Source: Salegentibacter maritimus
GTDB taxonomy: Bacteria > Bacteroidota > Bacteroidia > Flavobacteriales > Flavobacteriaceae
Assembly (NCBI RefSeq): GCF_016236915.1
Contig: NZ_JAEHOK010000012.1
Location: 1-64,000, forward strand
Direction of reading: 5' to 3'
DNA: 64,000 bases
In this document: piece after piece, positions 60,613 to 64,000 of the stretch
Layout: the number at the start of each line of letters is the position of its first letter
Position numbering within the stretch: position 1 is the first letter of the stretch
Notes under the pieces: generated by a model
Seen by the model: only the letters and a program-made list of their open reading frames with translations
Told to the model about the DNA's origin: nothing
Databases searched by the model: none
Program-made: the position numbers and the translations under genes

Positions 60613-60753
60613 GTTTAAAACGTTCATTGAAATTGAAACCCAGCTTATTAATTCACAAGCTTAGGGTTTCTTCAGGATTAAAACCCTGTGATAAAATAAT
60701 GTTTAATCCATCTGTAACTGCTTAGGCAGCTATAGATATAAATCTAATAGAGT
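60613..60753 (+). promoter_or_regulatory. Structured 5' region of the RNase G/E gene
   Basis: Contains two hairpins: AAACCC-A-GCTT with AAGC-TTA-GGGTTT (about 60638-60671), and CTGC-TTAG-GCAG (about 60718-60729). A GTG start follows. No clear -7 element was identified. RNase E is known to act on its own leader in other bacteria, so a similar control is possible but only inferred. Confidence 0.35.
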
Positions 60754-62292
60754 GTGGACAAAGAATTAATTATTAGGTCCGAATCCTCTGCTGTAGATTT
60801 TGCCTTACTGAAAGATGGAAAACTTATTGAACTCAACAAAGATGAAGACGGCAACAAATTTAATGTTGGCGATATTTTTATTGCTAAAATTAGGAAGGCC
60901 GTACCCGGGTTAAATGCCGCATTTGTAAATGTTGGCTACGAGAAAGATGGTTTTTTACACTATCATGATCTCGGCCCCCAGGTTTCTTCTATGCTTAAGT
61001 TCATAAAACGTGTAAGCACAGGTAAATTAAAAGATTATTCCTTAAAGAATTTCACATTCGAAAAGGATATTGACAAAGACGGGGTAATTACCGACGTCTT
61101 AAAGTCAAATCAGTCGTTACTGGTTCAGGTTGTTAAAGAACCTATTTCTACCAAAGGCCCCAGAATAAGCTCAGAGCTTTCTATTGCGGGTCGTTATATT
61201 GTATTGGTCCCCTTTTCTAATCGCATTTCGGTTTCACAAAAAATTGAAAGCAAAGAAGAAAAAGACCGGTTAAAAAGATTGGTAAAAAGCATTAAGCCCA
61301 AAGGTTTTGGGATTATTGTTAGAACCGTAGCCGAAGGCAAAAAAGTAGCAGAACTGGACAGAGACCTTCAAAATTTAATGGGTCGCTGGACAGGAATGTG
61401 CAAAAAGATGTATAAGCCACATCATCCCTCTAAAGTATTAGGAGAATTAAACAGGGCTTCTTCCCTGTTAAGAGATATTTTTAATGACTCTTTTACTTCT
61501 ATTACCGTAGATGATGAGACGCTTTATACTCAAATTAAAGACTATGTGGGCGAAATCGCCCCAAGTAAAGAATCGATTGTTAAATTATATCAATCTAATG
61601 TTCCAATTTTTGAAAAATACGGTATCGAAAGACAAATAAAAACTTCATTTGGGCGCACCGTCTCTATGAGCAAAGGCGCCTACCTGGTAATAGAACACAC
61701 CGAAGCTATGCATGTAATAGACGTAAATAGCGGGAACCGTTCCAACAAATCCAGAAACCAGGAAGATACCGCATTAGAGGTGAATATGATTAGTGCCACA
61801 GAAATAGCCCGGCAATTGCGTTTACGCGATATGGGTGGTATCATCGTGGTAGACTTTATAGACATGGGCAAAGCCGAAAACCGCAAAACCCTGTTTGATC
61901 ACCTTAGAAACGAAATGAGTGACGATCGTGCAAAACATAAGATTTTGCCCCCGAGTAAATTTGGGTTGATACAAATTACAAGACAACGCGTAAGGCCGGA
62001 AATGAATATTAAAACCCGTGAGGAAAATCCAAACGGTACTGGTGAAATTGAAGCACCAATTCTTTTAATAAACAAAATTAAAACCGACCTGGAAAAACTC
62101 ATTAAGAAAGATCACAAAAAGATCACTTTGAGTGCGCACCCATTTATTGCAGCCTTTTTAACCAAAGGCTTTCCATCTCCCCGCTCGCAATGGTTTTTAG
62201 ACCATAAGCGATGGGTGAAAATTTTACCAAGAGACGCTTACACGTATATGGAATATCATTTTCACGATAGAGAAGGAAATGAAATCCTTTAA
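60754..62292 (+). CDS. rng: Ribonuclease G/E family endoribonuclease
   Basis: A 512-residue endonuclease of the RNase E/G family that processes rRNA and mRNA. Domains seen are an N-terminal S1-like part (NVGDIFIAKIRKAVPGLNAAFVNVGYEKDGFLHYHDLG), the RNase H-like and 5'-sensor parts, and the catalytic DNase I-like site (VIDVNSGNRSNKSRN and DMGGIIVVDFIDM). The cysteine pair of the Zn-link (CPxC) is not evident, so the tetramer contact may differ. The length fits RNase G rather than full RNase E. The start is GTG. Confidence 0.95.
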   Translation: MDKELIIRSESSAVDFALLKDGKLIELNKDEDGNKFNVGDIFIAKIRKAVPGLNAAFVNVGYEKDGFLHYHDLGPQVSSMLKFIKRVSTGKLKDYSLKNFTFEKDIDKDGVITDVLKSNQSLLVQVVKEPISTKGPRISSELSIAGRYIVLVPFSNRISVSQKIESKEEKDRLKRLVKSIKPKGFGIIVRTVAEGKKVAELDRDLQNLMGRWTGMCKKMYKPHHPSKVLGELNRASSLLRDIFNDSFTSITVDDETLYTQIKDYVGEIAPSKESIVKLYQSNVPIFEKYGIERQIKTSFGRTVSMSKGAYLVIEHTEAMHVIDVNSGNRSNKSRNQEDTALEVNMISATEIARQLRLRDMGGIIVVDFIDMGKAENRKTLFDHLRNEMSDDRAKHKILPPSKFGLIQITRQRVRPEMNIKTREENPNGTGEIEAPILLINKIKTDLEKLIKKDHKKITLSAHPFIAAFLTKGFPSPRSQWFLDHKRWVKILPRDAYTYMEYHFHDREGNEIL

Positions 62293-62296
62293 TCTT

Positions 62297-62332
62297 AAAA
62301 ACGCCTTTCGTTAATTCGGAAGGCGTTTTTTT
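62297..62332 (+). terminator. Terminator of the RNase G/E gene
   Basis: The arms AAAAACGCCTT (62297-62307) and AAGGCGTTTTT (62320-62330) are perfect and followed by T residues. It lies 5 bp beyond the stop codon. Confidence 0.9.
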
Positions 62333-62419
62333 ATGCTTGATCCTGAGAAATCAAATTTGATTCCACTACTATTAATTTTTACTTTTATAGCCTTAAATTT
62401 GATTCTTTCATTTTAAATT

Positions 62420-62896
62420 TTGAAAACATCCCAGGAGTCATACACAATTAAAGAAGCAACCATCAAACTGATGCAGTTTTGTGCTTACCGCGATCGTTCC
62501 CATAAAGAAGTTGAGGAAAAACTAAATAAAATGAATATGATTCCCGCCGCGCAAGAGCAAATTATTATACAGTTAATGCAGGAAGATTTTTTAAATGAAG
62601 AACGCTTTGCCCGTAGTTTTGTAAGAGGAAAGTTCAGAATTAAAAAATGGGGAAAAATTAAAATTAAACAGGAATTGAAATTCAGGGAAATTTCTTCGCC
62701 CATTATTAAAATAGCACTCACCGAAATAGAACAGGAAAAATATACCGCTACTTTATACGAACTGGCCGAAAAAAAACTCAATTTACTTAAAGAACCAGAC
62801 ACTTTTAAAAAAAAACGAAAATTAGCCGATTTTCTGCTTCGCAAAGGCTATGAGAGCAATCTGGTTTATGAAGTGGTAAATGAGCTCTTAGAGTAG
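62420..62896 (+). CDS. recX: Regulatory protein RecX
   Basis: RecX binds RecA filaments and limits their activity. The 158-residue protein has the three-repeat helical pattern of the family: YRDRSHKEVEEKLNKMN, DFLNEERFARSFVRGKFRIKKWGKIKIKQELKFREIS, and KRKLADFLLRKGYESNLVYEVVNEL. The start is TTG at 62420. recA is not in the window. It lies about 125 bp after the RNase G/E terminator. Confidence 0.92.
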   Translation: MKTSQESYTIKEATIKLMQFCAYRDRSHKEVEEKLNKMNMIPAAQEQIIIQLMQEDFLNEERFARSFVRGKFRIKKWGKIKIKQELKFREISSPIIKIALTEIEQEKYTATLYELAEKKLNLLKEPDTFKKKRKLADFLLRKGYESNLVYEVVNELLE

Positions 62897-62944
62897 CTCT
62901 TATCGCCCTCACTAGTTTAGAAAACTGTAAGGTTTGTAGGTATT

Positions 62945-63826
62945 TTAAATCTTATTCCTTTTATGGGTTCGTTTTATGGCTTGCTCATTTTTATAATCTA
63001 TCCACTTCTGGCCTCTTAGCTTGCGCATATAGTTATCAAAATTACGCATAACCACCAGGTTATAAACCGCTTTAGAAAAATTGGTAAGCCTTCTGGGCGT
63101 AGCCCTTAAACTCATAGAAAAACCGGGCGTTACATAAGTCATTTGGTGCCAATAACCTTCGGGCATATATAAAGCCTCTCCGTGATTCAATTCGGTTACA
63201 TAACCTTTGGCCTTTTTTAAAACCGGGAATTTCTTAAAATCAGGATTATTAAAATCGATGTCTTCACGGGATATAAGTGCGTGCGGAACCTTATACAAAT
63301 ATTCCCCTTCTGAAGGAGGATAAATTATACATCGTTTTTTTCCGTGGAAATGAAAATGAAGAATATTAGCAAAATCGATGTCGTAATGCATAAACACCTT
63401 AGAGTTCTCACCACCAAAAAACAATGTAGGCAACTGTTTTATAAATCGAATTCCGAGATCGGGAAATTTAAAGTCGTTTTGTAAAACCGGTACTTCTTTT
63501 AATAAATGATAAAGAAAAATACGGTAATTGGTTGGCCCAGATTTAAGCAGCTCTATATAATTTGCCATCTTCATCTCTGTATGTGGCTCGTTGAATTTTT
63601 GTTTTGAATTAATAGGCCTGTCATCATACAACGGAACCACTTTTTCGCCCGCAACCTCGCTTATATAATCTAAATCCCACTTTTGCACAGCAGGCCAATC
63701 ATCTACTAGATGCTCTATAACCACGGGTTTTTGCGGACGTACATAATTTTCTAAAAAGTCTTTTTTAGAAATAGTTTTAAGCCTGGGTATGGCTTCCAGG
63801 TGTAAGCTCTCTTCCTTCTCCATCAT
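62945..63826 (-). CDS. Cupin-like (JmjC-type) protein
   Basis: A 293-residue cupin-like protein of the JmjC/HSPBAP1 type, expected to be an Fe(II)/2-oxoglutarate-dependent oxygenase. Metal ligands are visible as HYD (HxD) near residue 147 and the distal His in PEGYWHQMTY near residue 227. A lysine in HGKKRCIIYPPSEG could bind 2-oxoglutarate. The N-terminal KPVVIEHLVDDWPAVQKW is typical of the family. The substrate is unknown. The start ATG overlaps the stop of an upstream paralogue (ATGA), so the two are coupled. Confidence 0.9.
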   Translation of the reverse strand: MMEKEESLHLEAIPRLKTISKKDFLENYVRPQKPVVIEHLVDDWPAVQKWDLDYISEVAGEKVVPLYDDRPINSKQKFNEPHTEMKMANYIELLKSGPTNYRIFLYHLLKEVPVLQNDFKFPDLGIRFIKQLPTLFFGGENSKVFMHYDIDFANILHFHFHGKKRCIIYPPSEGEYLYKVPHALISREDIDFNNPDFKKFPVLKKAKGYVTELNHGEALYMPEGYWHQMTYVTPGFSMSLRATPRRLTNFSKAVYNLVVMRNFDNYMRKLRGQKWIDYKNEQAIKRTHKRNKI

Positions 63827-64000
63827 TCAATTCCGGCACTTCTGTGCGTATTTTCAATCGCTTTTTTATTCTTGTAATCTATCCAATCCTGCCCCTTTAT
63901 CTTACGCATTAAATTATCGTAATTTCGAGTAATAAGCAAATTTTTAAGCACCTCGGCAATACGTCCCGGCTTTTGAGGCAATGACCGCAGCGTCATAGAT
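63823..64000 (-). CDS. Second cupin-like protein, partial (C-terminus only)
   Basis: The last 58 residues of a protein cut by the window edge. They include SMTLRSLPQKPGRIAEVLKN and KIKGQDWIDYKNKKAIENT. The corresponding part of the next gene reads SMSLRATPRRLTNF and KLRGQKWIDYKNEQAIKRT, so the two are close paralogues. The stop TGA overlaps the downstream ATG by a 4-bp ATGA, indicating coupled translation. Confidence 0.85.
   Translation of the reverse strand, partial: SMTLRSLPQKPGRIAEVLKNLLITRNYDNLMRKIKGQDWIDYKNKKAIENTHRSAGIE

Noticed and set aside
1-64000. CRISPR arrays, defence systems and prophage
   Set aside because: No regularly spaced repeats, Cas or restriction genes, or phage structural genes were found on either strand.

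Overview
The window is a chromosomal segment of a member of the Bacteroidota, most likely a marine Flavobacteriaceae (Gramella/Christiangramia, Salegentibacter or Zunongwangia type). The evidence is an alternative complex III plus caa3-type oxidase operon, the gliding genes gldD/gldE, a short NusA without acidic repeats, several Bacteroidota DUF families (DUF3098, DUF3127, DUF4199, DUF4301), a TonB-dependent receptor, and repeated matches to the Bacteroidota promoter -7 element TAnnTTTG. The DNA is AT-rich and gene-dense. I found no rRNA, tRNA, CRISPR array or prophage. The only clear mobile element is one IS1595-family insertion at the left edge.

Layout. 1-960: IS1595 element. 1.0-4.3 kb: ruvB, a cytochrome P450 and queG on the minus strand. 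4.4-16.4 kb: a 12-kb minus-strand respiratory operon, actABCDEF-coxBA, which passes electrons from menaquinol to oxygen. 16.5-21.7 kb: a SPOR-domain gene and the rimP-nusA-infB operon. 21.7-29.2 kb: a universal stress protein, an AsmA-like protein, small unknowns, and the DUF3098-uppP-truB-tonB-like-tag run. 29.2-34.4 kb: lipoprotein, aat, DUF3127 and flavin reductase, a histidine kinase, thioesterase, HIT protein and greA. 35.0-37.7 kb: a TonB-dependent receptor behind a TPP riboswitch with a terminator. 37.8-41.6 kb: a hybrid histidine kinase facing a sigma-54 response regulator. 41.6-46.1 kb: a PepSY-like protein, then a five-gene operon of thiamine-binding protein, PnuC/PnuT transporter, NadR-like kinase, DUF4301 and arfB. 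46.5-50.7 kb: GGGP-synthase family, phosphopantetheinyl transferase, ahcY, and rplU-rpmA. 51.4-55.3 kb: a paired M16 protease system and a membrane protein. 55.3-60.0 kb: an EamA transporter and the mutY-ssb-gldE-gldD cluster. 60.1-62.9 kb: HU, a 29-residue COX24-like basic protein, RNase G/E and recX. 62.9-64.0 kb: two tandem cupin-like (JmjC-type) genes, the second cut by the window edge.

Themes. Two operons for transcription-elongation factors (rimP-nusA-infB and greA) each have a consensus promoter followed at once by a terminator-like hairpin with a U-tract before the start codon, which suggests leader attenuation. The riboswitch-controlled receptor and the PnuC/NadR-like/thiamine-binding operon may form one thiamine uptake and salvage route that includes the uncharacterised DUF4301 protein. 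A DUF3127 protein ends in the same DDLPF tail as the SSB encoded in this window, suggesting an SSB-like partner. Gene functions are assigned by recognising motifs in the sequence; no database search was run.
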